From: Candidatus Falkowiibacteriota bacterium
Lineage (GTDB): Bacteria; Patescibacteriota; Patescibacteriia; CAIXNZ01; JADLGS01
Direction: 5' to 3'
DNA: 5,794 nucleotides
Assembly (NCBI GenBank): GCA_020849205.1
Contig: JADLGS010000066.1
Coordinates: 1-5,794 of the forward strand
Below, piece after piece: positions 1 to 4,804 of the stretch (position 1 is the stretch's first letter; the number at the start of each line of letters is the position of its first letter). The translations under genes were made by a program, and so were the position numbers. The notes beneath the pieces were generated by a model. The model ran no database searches, was not told the origin of the DNA, and was given only the letters and a program-made list of their open reading frames with translations.

Positions 1-1084
1 CACCAGTAACTCCTTCGCTTGGTTGTGTAATGATGTCCACTTTCACAACTTTTGCGGGAGATAATGCCGCTGCAATGTATTTTGCAGGATCTTCACTCCA
101 TTCAATAATGTCAATTTTTTCACCGCCAAGTTCAGCAATGATTGTTTGGATACGAGCGCCGCGTTGACCAACACAAGAACCAATCGGATCAATTTGATCG
201 TTTGCAGTAAATACCGCAACCTTAGAACGATACCCGCCTTCACGCGCGATTGATTTAATTTCAATCTCGCCAGAATCAATTTCAGGAATTTCAGTAGCAA
301 ATAATTTTGCGATAACTTGTGGGTGCGAGCGTGATACTAAAATGTGTGGTCCGCGCGCAGATTTTTCAACAGCAACAACATACACCTTCAAGCGATCTCC
401 AATGTTGTATTTCTCGCCGCGAATCTGATGCTCAGGCGTCATCACCGCAGTTGCCTTTCCAAGATCAATCATGACATTGCGCCCTTCTTTGCGTGAAACA
501 AATGCATTAAGCAACTCTCCTGCCTTATCTTCAAATTCTGTAAAGACGCGGTCGCGTTCAACTTCACGAAGTTTTTGAATAATAACTTGTTTTGCGGTTT
601 GAGCAGCCATACGACCAAACTCTGTCGGCACTTCAAGCGTGGTGACGATCTTGTCGCCAACAGTATACTTCTTGTTAATCTTTTTTGCTTCTTCAAGTAA
701 AATATCAGTTTTTGGATTATAGCGTAATTTTGTTTCATCAGCTTCTAACGCCTCATCAGCTTCTTTGCGCGATGAACTATCTTCAGTCACCACCTCGCCT
801 TCTGGGTTAATGACCATACCTTCCACCCACTTCTTATCAAGACCATTGAGGCGGATTTGTTCAAGATGCGTTTCGTCAAAATCAACAACAACCTTTTCGT
901 CCCAAACATCCATCTTTCCGGTATCCAAATCAAAATTAAAAACAATATTTTGATTCTTTTCACCAAAATCTTTGCGATACGCCGCCGCAAGCGCGGTATT
1001 AAGCGTTGCAGAAATATCTTCAATAGTTAAACCCTTCTCCTCTGCCAAAATCTTAATAGCTTCTTTGACTTGTTTAATATCCAT
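1..1084 (-). CDS. nusA: Transcription termination/antitermination factor NusA, 3' end beyond the window
   Basis: NusA binds RNA polymerase and nascent RNA and modulates pausing, termination and antitermination in the cytoplasm. The frame is open from an ATG at 1084 to the window edge, giving 361 residues of a protein usually near 400-500. The start reads MDIKQVKEAIKILAEEKGL. The N-terminal domain spans about residues 1-180 and ends in the family-typical QTAKQVIIQKLREVERDRV (162-180). An S1 domain follows at about 182-250 (VMIDLGKATAVM, IGDRLKVYVV, ARGPHILVSRS). KH1 covers about 251-327 with the GQRG loop (306-309) inside IDPIGSCVGQRGARIQ. KH2 has begun by ALSPAKVV (about 340-348). Residues about 72-125 are an extra acidic segment compared with E. 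coli NusA. No Shine-Dalgarno precedes the ATG. The gene upstream is yraN rather than rimP, 90 bp away, with a promoter in between. Identity is secure; the C-terminus is not visible. Confidence 0.97.
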   Translation of the reverse strand, partial: MDIKQVKEAIKILAEEKGLTIEDISATLNTALAAAYRKDFGEKNQNIVFNFDLDTGKMDVWDEKVVVDFDETHLEQIRLNGLDKKWVEGMVINPEGEVVTEDSSSRKEADEALEADETKLRYNPKTDILLEEAKKINKKYTVGDKIVTTLEVPTEFGRMAAQTAKQVIIQKLREVERDRVFTEFEDKAGELLNAFVSRKEGRNVMIDLGKATAVMTPEHQIRGEKYNIGDRLKVYVVAVEKSARGPHILVSRSHPQVIAKLFATEIPEIDSGEIEIKSIAREGGYRSKVAVFTANDQIDPIGSCVGQRGARIQTIIAELGGEKIDIIEWSEDPAKYIAAALSPAKVVKVDIITQPSEGVTG

Positions 1085-1136
1085 AGTGCTTATAAAAAAT
1101 AAATCGATCAGTATAAAGATACTCATCGGTACATAC

Positions 1137-1165
1137 ACTATACCACAAGCTCATTAAAGTAGCAA
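1137..1165 (-). promoter_or_regulatory. Predicted sigma70-type promoter of nusA
   Basis: On the minus strand, TTGCTA (1160-1165) and TATAGT (1137-1142) are separated by 17 bp. A TG one base before the -10 makes it an extended -10. Transcription would begin near 1130, leaving a leader of about 45 nt. A second -10-like TATACT lies at 1110-1115 but has no convincing -35. The -35 is only about 18 bp after the yraN gene, so nusA may also receive read-through from yraN, since I see no terminator between them. Confidence 0.6.
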
Positions 1166-1174
1166 ATGATGAAT

Positions 1175-1534
1175 TTAGTAATAATTTCTATAATGTCTTA
1201 CTGTGCATTCTTTTTTGCGTTCATCAAGTTGCATGGCAAGCAAATCAATTCGATAGGTATCATCATTAATTGAGTGTGAAAGGAGGTACGAAAAAATCGC
1301 GCTCTGAAAGCGTTCATATTTTTCTTGATGAAACTCTTCTTCTGGGAGTCCTTGGTATTCATGAAACTTTGCCTTCACTTCACAAAAGACAAGTTGATCA
1401 TCTTCTTTGCAGACAATATCAATTTCACCAAATCGAGTATAAAAATTTCGCGCAACGATTTCACATCCTTTGCGCAACAAATATTCACATGCAATGTCTT
1501 CGGCAATCTTTCCTTTTTCACGAGTTGATTTCAT
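1175..1534 (-). CDS. yraN: YraN/UPF0102-family protein, predicted endonuclease-like fold
   Basis: A 119-residue protein of the YraN (UPF0102) family, which has the PD-(D/E)XK nuclease core. The biochemical role of the family is poorly settled, and a Holliday-junction-resolvase-like fold is the usual description. Visible signatures are REKGKIAEDIACEYL (5-19), the GEID motif (36-39) and the CEVKAK segment with E52-V-K54. D39, E52 and K54 fit the catalytic D...ExK triad. Length is normal for the family (about 110-130). I chose the ATG at 1534 over the in-frame GTG at 1585 because homology begins at MKSTREKGK and a promoter occupies the sequence just upstream. The ATG is only 10 nt after a perfect TATAAT, so the mRNA may be nearly leaderless; no Shine-Dalgarno is present. 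The protein lies upstream of nusA and could be co-transcribed with it. Confidence 0.88.
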   Translation of the reverse strand: MKSTREKGKIAEDIACEYLLRKGCEIVARNFYTRFGEIDIVCKEDDQLVFCEVKAKFHEYQGLPEEEFHQEKYERFQSAIFSYLLSHSINDDTYRIDLLAMQLDERKKECTVRHYRNYY

Positions 1535-1544
1535 ATCAAGAAAA

Positions 1545-1572
1545 ATTATAACATCAGGCGAATTTGTCGCAA
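1545..1572 (-). promoter_or_regulatory. Predicted promoter of yraN, start codon almost at the transcription start
   Basis: On the minus strand, TTGCGA (1567-1572) and a perfect TATAAT (1545-1550) are 16 bp apart. The predicted transcription start, about 7 nt after the -10, falls near 1538, only a few bases before the ATG at 1534. This leaves no room for a Shine-Dalgarno sequence. Confidence 0.65.
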
Positions 1573-1577
1573 GCAAG

Positions 1578-1586
1578 TTATACACA
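1578..1586 (+). promoter_or_regulatory. DnaA-box-like site 1
   Basis: TTATACACA is an exact match to the TTATNCACA DnaA-box consensus and equals the sequence of the E. coli oriC R2 box. It lies immediately upstream of the yraN -35 box. Binding is not shown; one match alone could be chance. Confidence 0.35.
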
Positions 1587-1601
1587 AACCAAGGTTATCG
1601 T

Positions 1602-1651
1602 AAAAATAAAAAAACCGGCCCCTCTGTTATACACAGATGTGTGGGGCCGGT
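1602..1651 (-). terminator. Rho-independent terminator of the three-gene operon
   Basis: A 9-bp GC-rich stem, ACCGGCCCC (1614-1622) with GGGGCCGGT (1643-1651), encloses a 20-nt loop containing a smaller TCTGT/ACAGA stem. On the minus strand the stem is followed by a T-rich tract (complement of 1602-1613). It starts two bases after the TAA of the 1654-2382 gene, so it ends that operon and insulates yraN. Confidence 0.9.
1627..1635 (+). promoter_or_regulatory. DnaA-box-like site 2, in the terminator loop
   Basis: A second TTATACACA, in the same orientation as and 49 bp from the first. The shared word is 10 bp (GTTATACACA). It sits inside the loop of the operon terminator, so it may simply reflect that hairpin. 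Confidence 0.3.
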
Positions 1652-1653
1652 GC

Positions 1654-2382
1654 TTACAATTCAGTAATATCATCAGTCTTAATGACTCTAACAACTCTGC
1701 TACCACTTTGACTTCGTGACACGGGAGTTGTAGAATCTACCGCTTCAACGTTGCGCGCTCCTTCACCAACCTTTTCTCTTAAGCGCTGACGAGAACGAGG
1801 AGGTGTAGTCACCTTTGCTGGCGCTGGCTCAAAAAAAGATCCGAGTTCACTCCATGCTCTGTCAGAGGCATACCTGGTAAACGAAGTGTCATATGTAGAA
1901 ACAGAGTACAACACTTCAATCACATCAAGCAACTCACTGCTAACGTTTGGCTCAAGTTGCGTCTTGCTCACAAAAATCCGAAGACGTTTGCGCGCAAGCA
2001 GAATCAACTCATTCAAAACACTCGATTTGAGCTCGCCTCTGTTCCATAGCGGAGGGAGTAAGAGCGCGCGTGCTGGCGTATACGCGCTCATCGCGACTTT
2101 CACGCACTCATTGGACTGACCGGCAAGCAATGACACTTTTGCGCCATACTCGTGAACGCGCGCATCAAGCGCTTGATGATCAGGTAACGTACAGGAGACA
2201 CCAGCTAAGGCATGCAGTTGTGCAAAGACCTTCACAAGCCACGGATCTCCCGGCGACACCACCGTCATCAAAGCCTCGCGAAATTCACTGACGTGAAGAT
2301 TGTGGCGTTTACAGATTTCAAGCGATTGCTCAAGAAAATACTGTAGTGAGAGGTATGCGTTCCAGTCATATTCTTTACTCAT
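1654..2382 (-). CDS. Uncharacterised cytosolic protein with a basic, disordered C-terminal tail
   Basis: This 242-residue protein belongs to no family I recognise. It has no signal peptide and no membrane segment. Residues about 5-182 look largely helical, with hydrophobic helices such as VLNELILLARKRLRIF (122-137) and LLDVIEVLYSV (151-161). From about 184 the composition changes to Pro, Ser, Thr and Arg, including the basic stretch RSRQRLREK (196-204), and it ends VIKTDDITEL. The tail could bind nucleic acid or an acidic partner; this is inference. The ATG at 2382 is preferred over an in-frame TTG at 2598 because it overlaps the lipoprotein stop by 8 bp (ATGAGTAA) and has an AAGGTGG ribosome-binding site just upstream. 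Third gene of the operon and directly followed by its terminator. Parts are GC-rich for the window (36 of 60 bases at 2041-2100). Confidence 0.8.
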   Translation of the reverse strand: MSKEYDWNAYLSLQYFLEQSLEICKRHNLHVSEFREALMTVVSPGDPWLVKVFAQLHALAGVSCTLPDHQALDARVHEYGAKVSLLAGQSNECVKVAMSAYTPARALLLPPLWNRGELKSSVLNELILLARKRLRIFVSKTQLEPNVSSELLDVIEVLYSVSTYDTSFTRYASDRAWSELGSFFEPAPAKVTTPPRSRQRLREKVGEGARNVEAVDSTTPVSRSQSGSRVVRVIKTDDITEL

Positions 2383-2908
2383 TTGCCACCTTCTTGTATT
2401 TGTCGGCAAGCGATTGCAAAATATCGACATACTCAAGCGCCTCTTGTCGATACAATGACCCCCCAACAACTCCCTGGCTACATGCTCGCACTTCACGATA
2501 CGTCGGCACATCAAGATGCGCCGACAAAAGAAGTTTTGCGAGCTGATAACAAAAGAATGTTGATTGATCTGGCGTATGAGCACTGTCGAGTCCAACAAAT
2601 GCTACTTGACTCACCATAGTAGCAAGCTCAGGATTTGGCTCTCCCAGATGCGTGATTGATGCATAGACTTCAAAGAGAAGTCGATAATGATCCAAAGTTG
2701 GATCTTTTTTTATCGCTTCAATTGAGTCATCAAGTGCTGTCGACAAAATCGATAATGCTTGCGCATCACGTTTTGTTTCATCGACAACATTGACCGGCGT
2801 CTTCATCATCTCGCGATACTCATCAAGTCCACGCATTGCTTTGGAAGCAGGTGAGCAGGCGAGGAGGATACAGGATACAGCAGACAGGATATAGAATCGA
2901 ATATTCAT
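2375..2908 (-). CDS. Uncharacterised lipoprotein, second gene of the operon
   Basis: A 177-residue protein with a clear lipoprotein signal: MNIRF (one Arg), a hydrophobic stretch, then the lipobox LLAC with Cys18 as the predicted lipidation site and Ser19 after it. The mature part would be anchored to the outer face of the membrane; Ser at +2 carries no sorting meaning if the cell has one membrane. The mature domain looks entirely helical, with segments such as SILSTALDDSIEAIKKDP and YRLLFEVYASITHL that resemble TPR-like helical repeats without matching the TPR consensus. Two further cysteines lie in the mature domain, in TFFCYQL and VRACSQG. The ATG at 2908 has a strong Shine-Dalgarno that begins inside the stop codon of the upstream gene, and the 3' end overlaps the next gene by 8 bp. 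This implies translational coupling across the operon. Function unknown. Confidence 0.85.
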   Translation of the reverse strand: MNIRFYILSAVSCILLACSPASKAMRGLDEYREMMKTPVNVVDETKRDAQALSILSTALDDSIEAIKKDPTLDHYRLLFEVYASITHLGEPNPELATMVSQVAFVGLDSAHTPDQSTFFCYQLAKLLLSAHLDVPTYREVRACSQGVVGGSLYRQEALEYVDILQSLADKYKKVANE

Positions 2909-2912
2909 ATTC

Positions 2913-2920
2913 CCTCCTTA
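2913..2920 (-). promoter_or_regulatory. Ribosome-binding site fused to the upstream stop codon
   Basis: The minus-strand sequence TAAGGAGG contains both the stop codon of the 2918-3463 gene and a full Shine-Dalgarno for the lipoprotein ATG at 2908, with 4 nt between GGAGG and the ATG. A ribosome terminating on the first gene stands on the next initiation site. Confidence 0.8.
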
Positions 2921-3463
2921 CGAGAGTAGCGCGGTGAAATTGCGAACATGCGCCTCAACATCTTTTCGATTCACCTCTTCTTCGGAAAGTCCTGTGAGCG
3001 CCGCATGCATTCGATGGATCACTTGAGTTGTTTCTTGTGACGAGAGTAGTCGCTTTGCGTCACTTTCATACACATCAAGTTCATTTGCAATCGTACGAAT
3101 AAATCCACTCTTTACCTCGTCCAAATACTTCACCAACTCAGACACATCAAGCATCGGGTAACGATTGTTGAGATAGGTAAAACTGGGATGCGTAAGAATT
3201 TCTTGATACAAATCCACACGAGATGCGAGTGGAAAAACTGACTGCAGTCTAACTTCATCAGAAAACGCTTTGAGGAAAAACGGATGACGATCAAAGAAAT
3301 ATTCAACCTGACGCGCCGATGGCATCGGCGTGCGATTAACATAATCCTTCTTAGTCACAAGCACCTCATCAAGCAATTCGATGAGCGCAGGAACCGTCTT
3401 ACCAAAGACATTGACGAGAAACGAAATGACGTGAGCTTTGGGAAGCTTTTTTGTCAGCTCCAA
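2918..3463 (-). CDS. Uncharacterised helical protein, first gene of the operon; 5' end interrupted by an in-frame TAA
   Basis: The uninterrupted frame encodes 181 residues from a TTG at 3463. No family is recognised. It has no signal peptide or clear membrane segment and is mainly amphipathic helix, with many aromatic residues in the middle (YFFDRHPFF, HPSFTYLNNRYP). The TTG has no Shine-Dalgarno in front of it. Sixteen codons upstream in the same frame is an ATG (3509-3511) with a textbook AAGGAGG seven bases before it. The frame from that ATG reads MGNNVNSHI, a TAA at 3482-3484, then TLSIITLELTKK straight into this protein. The intended protein was therefore probably 197 residues. Either the gene carries a nonsense mutation or sequence error, or translation restarts at the TTG or an ATT after the stop. 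The stop codon of this gene forms part of the next gene's ribosome-binding site. Confidence 0.72.
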   Translation of the reverse strand: MELTKKLPKAHVISFLVNVFGKTVPALIELLDEVLVTKKDYVNRTPMPSARQVEYFFDRHPFFLKAFSDEVRLQSVFPLASRVDLYQEILTHPSFTYLNNRYPMLDVSELVKYLDEVKSGFIRTIANELDVYESDAKRLLSSQETTQVIHRMHAALTGLSEEEVNRKDVEAHVRNFTALLS

Positions 3464-3481
3464 AGTAATAATACTAAGTGT

Positions 3482-3511
3482 TTAAATGTGCGAATTAACA
3501 TTATTGCCCAT
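3482..3511 (-). other. Nine-codon reading frame ahead of, and in frame with, the first operon gene
   Basis: ATG plus eight codons (MGNNVNSHI) then TAA. The ribosome-binding site is the best in the window: AAGGAGG at 3519-3525, seven bases before the ATG. The frame is the same as that of the 2918-3463 gene, and the TAA is the only stop separating them. It may be the true start of that gene broken by one base, or a short leader peptide coupled to reinitiation 18 bases later. Confidence 0.55.
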
Positions 3512-3532
3512 ACCAAAACCTCCTTTTAAAGA

Positions 3533-3549
3533 TAGAGTAAGGGACTCTA
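3533..3549 (-). repeat. Short hairpin near the 5' end of the operon mRNA
   Basis: TAGAGT and ACTCTA form a 6-bp stem around a 5-nt loop. With the predicted promoter at 3551-3579 this would lie at the very 5' end of the operon transcript. It could protect the mRNA or be a small operator; it could also be chance. Confidence 0.35.
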
Positions 3550-3550
3550 G

Positions 3551-3579
3551 AACTTACAACATTTCAAAGGTTTTGTCAA
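3551..3579 (-). promoter_or_regulatory. Predicted promoter of the three-gene operon
   Basis: On the minus strand, a consensus TTGACA (3574-3579) precedes a poor -10, TAAGTT (3551-3556), at 17 bp. The -35 overlaps the end of the 34-bp palindrome. The weak -10 beside a perfect -35 would suit a regulated promoter. The leader would be about 33 nt to the ATG at 3511. Confidence 0.5.
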
Positions 3580-3608
3580 CCACGGCAGTCGCGACTGCCG
3601 TGGTTGAC
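3575..3608. repeat. Perfect 34-bp palindrome between divergent promoters, probable operator
   Basis: The half-site GTCAACCACGGCAGTCG (3575-3591) is followed with no gap by its exact reverse complement (3592-3608). It is much more GC-rich than its surroundings and has TCGCGA at the centre. No T-run follows on either strand, so it is not a terminator. Each end supplies the TTGAC of a -35 box, one pointing left and one right, so a dimeric protein bound here could control both transcription units. Other readings are a dispersed palindromic repeat or a cruciform-forming site. Confidence 0.85.
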
Positions 3609-3632
3609 GATAAGCGAGATATATGGTACAAA
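3604..3632 (+). promoter_or_regulatory. Predicted promoter of the membrane protein gene
   Basis: TTGACG (3604-3609) and TACAAA (3627-3632) are 17 bp apart. The -35 overlaps the right end of the palindrome. The transcription start would be near 3639, giving a leader of about 30 nt that contains AGGAGG just before the ATG at 3670. Confidence 0.5.
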
Positions 3633-3669
3633 ACTTTGATATTTGAACCTTTCAACAACAGGAGGTCAT

Positions 3670-4293
3670 ATGACCAACTTTCGTGATCATTGGATAATAC
3701 AAAGCTTCATGATGCCATTTCAAATGGCACTCCTCCCCTTTATGTGGGCTATTGGAAATTTCACAGGCTCGTTTGATATCATCACGGCATTCAAAAACCG
3801 ACCGTCAAACTTTCGCAATGATATCGCCGAAATCAAGACGAATCTGTCGTTGGCGCTCTATTACCTGATATGGATATTTATGCATGCCGCCATCGTCGCA
3901 TTCTATCTTCTTGATGGATTTGCCTATTGGGTGGTGCCAGCCATCAAAGAATGGCATCCTAATTTCCATTACGTTGCGGGTGACTTTTTGCCTTCACGAA
4001 CAGCGATAGAATTTTACTTGGGTTTAGTTGGTGTCTATACTGGTTGGAGAAAAAAAGAAAAGATTGAATATGCAAAAGCTAATCCCACGATTGAACTCAT
4101 TGATCAACAGCGTGGTTTCATGATTATCGCTCGTTGGCATATTACCACCTACATCTTGTATATGCTCTCAAGAATTTTCCCTCAGCACATACATTTTGAT
4201 GACAGTATGTTTGTTACCTGCGGAATCGTCACGGCACTCTTTGCGCTTGGCGAATTCGCAGAAAAAACATTCATGCCCAAGGCGATCAAATAA
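3670..4293 (+). CDS. Uncharacterised multi-pass membrane protein
   Basis: A 207-residue protein that I cannot assign to a family. Hydrophobic segments suggest four or five membrane helices at about 9-31, 57-80 (possibly running on to 93), 113-126, 150-170 and 179-196. A charged loop, WRKKEKIEYAKANP (126-139), is probably cytoplasmic by the positive-inside rule. Aromatic residues and histidines are frequent near the membrane faces (WHITTYILY, FPQHIHFDD), but no metal or catalytic motif is clear. The ATG at 3670 is chosen over an in-frame TTG at 3643 because AGGAGG lies directly upstream of it (3660-3665). It is divergent from the three-gene operon and shares the palindromic control region, so it may belong to the same system. 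A strong terminator follows its TAA by 6 bp. Confidence 0.82.
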   Translation: MTNFRDHWIIQSFMMPFQMALLPFMWAIGNFTGSFDIITAFKNRPSNFRNDIAEIKTNLSLALYYLIWIFMHAAIVAFYLLDGFAYWVVPAIKEWHPNFHYVAGDFLPSRTAIEFYLGLVGVYTGWRKKEKIEYAKANPTIELIDQQRGFMIIARWHITTYILYMLSRIFPQHIHFDDSMFVTCGIVTALFALGEFAEKTFMPKAIK

Positions 4294-4299
4294 AAACAC

Positions 4300-4335
4300 A
4301 AAGCCCCCTTCGACTACGCTCAGGGGGCTTTTTTT
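4300..4335 (+). terminator. Rho-independent terminator, probably bidirectional
   Basis: The 10-bp stem AAAGCCCCCT (4300-4309) pairs with AGGGGGCTTT (4322-4331) around a 12-nt loop, and is followed by T's to 4335. On the minus strand the hairpin is followed by TTTGTGTTTTTATTT, a weaker tract. It could therefore also end the convergent 4344-4736 gene, whose stop is 8 bp away. Confidence 0.9.
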
Positions 4336-4343
4336 ATTCTCAA

Positions 4344-4736
4344 TTACTTCCCAAGTCTTTGCATTCGTTCTGCAACTTTCTTTGGTAACACTTTATAGTA
4401 TTCATACAAGAGCGTTCCAAGCCAAACAACAAATCCGATGATCCAAAGGAGTGTCCAGTAGCGTCCACCAAGATACGGTACTGCTTCGTAGCGGAAGAAA
4501 AATACGAAGGTGAAGATAACTGCCATGGTAAAAGCAAAAGTTCCAAATTTTTGCCAGTACTGAGCATAGATGCGATTTTTCATCGCGTCTTCTTTTTTGG
4601 ATATAAATCGAGATGCGATATAAATACCATACATTAAAACTAAAACCACCAAAAACAAAACTTCGTAAGGGGTCGAGAGTTCACCAGGACGAGATTGCAT
4701 CCAATACGATGCAGAAATAATTTTTGAAAAATCCAT
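4344..4736 (-). CDS. Small three-helix membrane protein, conserved-hypothetical type
   Basis: A 130-residue protein with membrane helices at about 24-44, 64-82 and 93-112 and a basic cytoplasmic C-terminus (LPKKVAERMQRLGK). Between helices 2 and 3 lies FRYEAVPYLGGRYW. I recall similar R-x-E-x-x-P...R patterns in hypothetical membrane proteins of Patescibacteria, but this is memory and not a search. No enzymatic motif is seen. The ATG at 4736 has no Shine-Dalgarno but lies about 16 nt after the predicted start of a good promoter. It stands alone: the terminator of the methyltransferase gene is upstream and a shared terminator is downstream. Confidence 0.8.
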   Translation of the reverse strand: MDFSKIISASYWMQSRPGELSTPYEVLFLVVLVLMYGIYIASRFISKKEDAMKNRIYAQYWQKFGTFAFTMAVIFTFVFFFRYEAVPYLGGRYWTLLWIIGFVVWLGTLLYEYYKVLPKKVAERMQRLGK

Positions 4737-4758
4737 AATGATAAAACTTAATGCACCT

Positions 4759-4786
4759 ATTATATCGCCTTAACAAAAAAGGGCAA
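4759..4786 (-). promoter_or_regulatory. Predicted promoter of the 4344-4736 gene, -35 inside the preceding terminator
   Basis: On the minus strand, TTGCCC (4781-4786) and a perfect TATAAT (4759-4764) are separated by 16 bp made largely of the T-run of the upstream terminator. The -35 hexamer is the 3' half of that terminator's stem. Confidence 0.6.
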
Positions 4787-4798
4787 CAGGAGTTGCCC
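4775..4798 (-). terminator. Rho-independent terminator of the methyltransferase operon
   Basis: On the minus strand the 7-bp stem GGGCAAC/GTTGCCC (4781-4798, TCCT loop) is followed by six T's (complement of 4775-4780). It begins 6 bp after the TAG of the methyltransferase gene. Confidence 0.88.
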
Positions 4799-4804
4799 AC
4801 ACCT

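Noticed and set aside
43..1023. Open frames on both strands within the nusA region (43-300, 469-738, 765-953, 787-1023)
   Set aside because: All lie inside the continuous NusA frame, which has clear S1 and KH motifs; their products are low-complexity shadows.
1586..1653. Possible replication origin because of two DnaA boxes in AT-rich DNA
   Set aside because: Only two boxes in a spacer of under 100 bp, one inside a terminator loop, and no dnaA, dnaN or other origin-linked gene nearby.
2383..2598. N-terminal extension of the 1654-2382 protein back to a TTG
   Set aside because: It would overlap the lipoprotein gene by over 200 bp; the ATG at 2382 has a ribosome-binding site and a coupled stop/start overlap.
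3130..3342. 70-residue minus-strand frame inside the first operon gene
   Set aside because: Alternate-frame shadow without a ribosome-binding site; the main frame joins its neighbours by coupled stop/ribosome-binding sequences.
3575..3608. Palindrome as a transcription terminator
   Set aside because: Neither strand has a T-run after it, and both flanking genes point away from it.
3575..3608. Palindrome as one end of an insertion sequence or a CRISPR repeat
   Set aside because: No transposase, no second copy in the window and no repeat-spacer pattern.
3486..3686. 66-residue plus-strand open frame across the divergent spacer
   Set aside because: No ribosome-binding site; it spans the palindrome, both promoters and the start of the real membrane protein gene.
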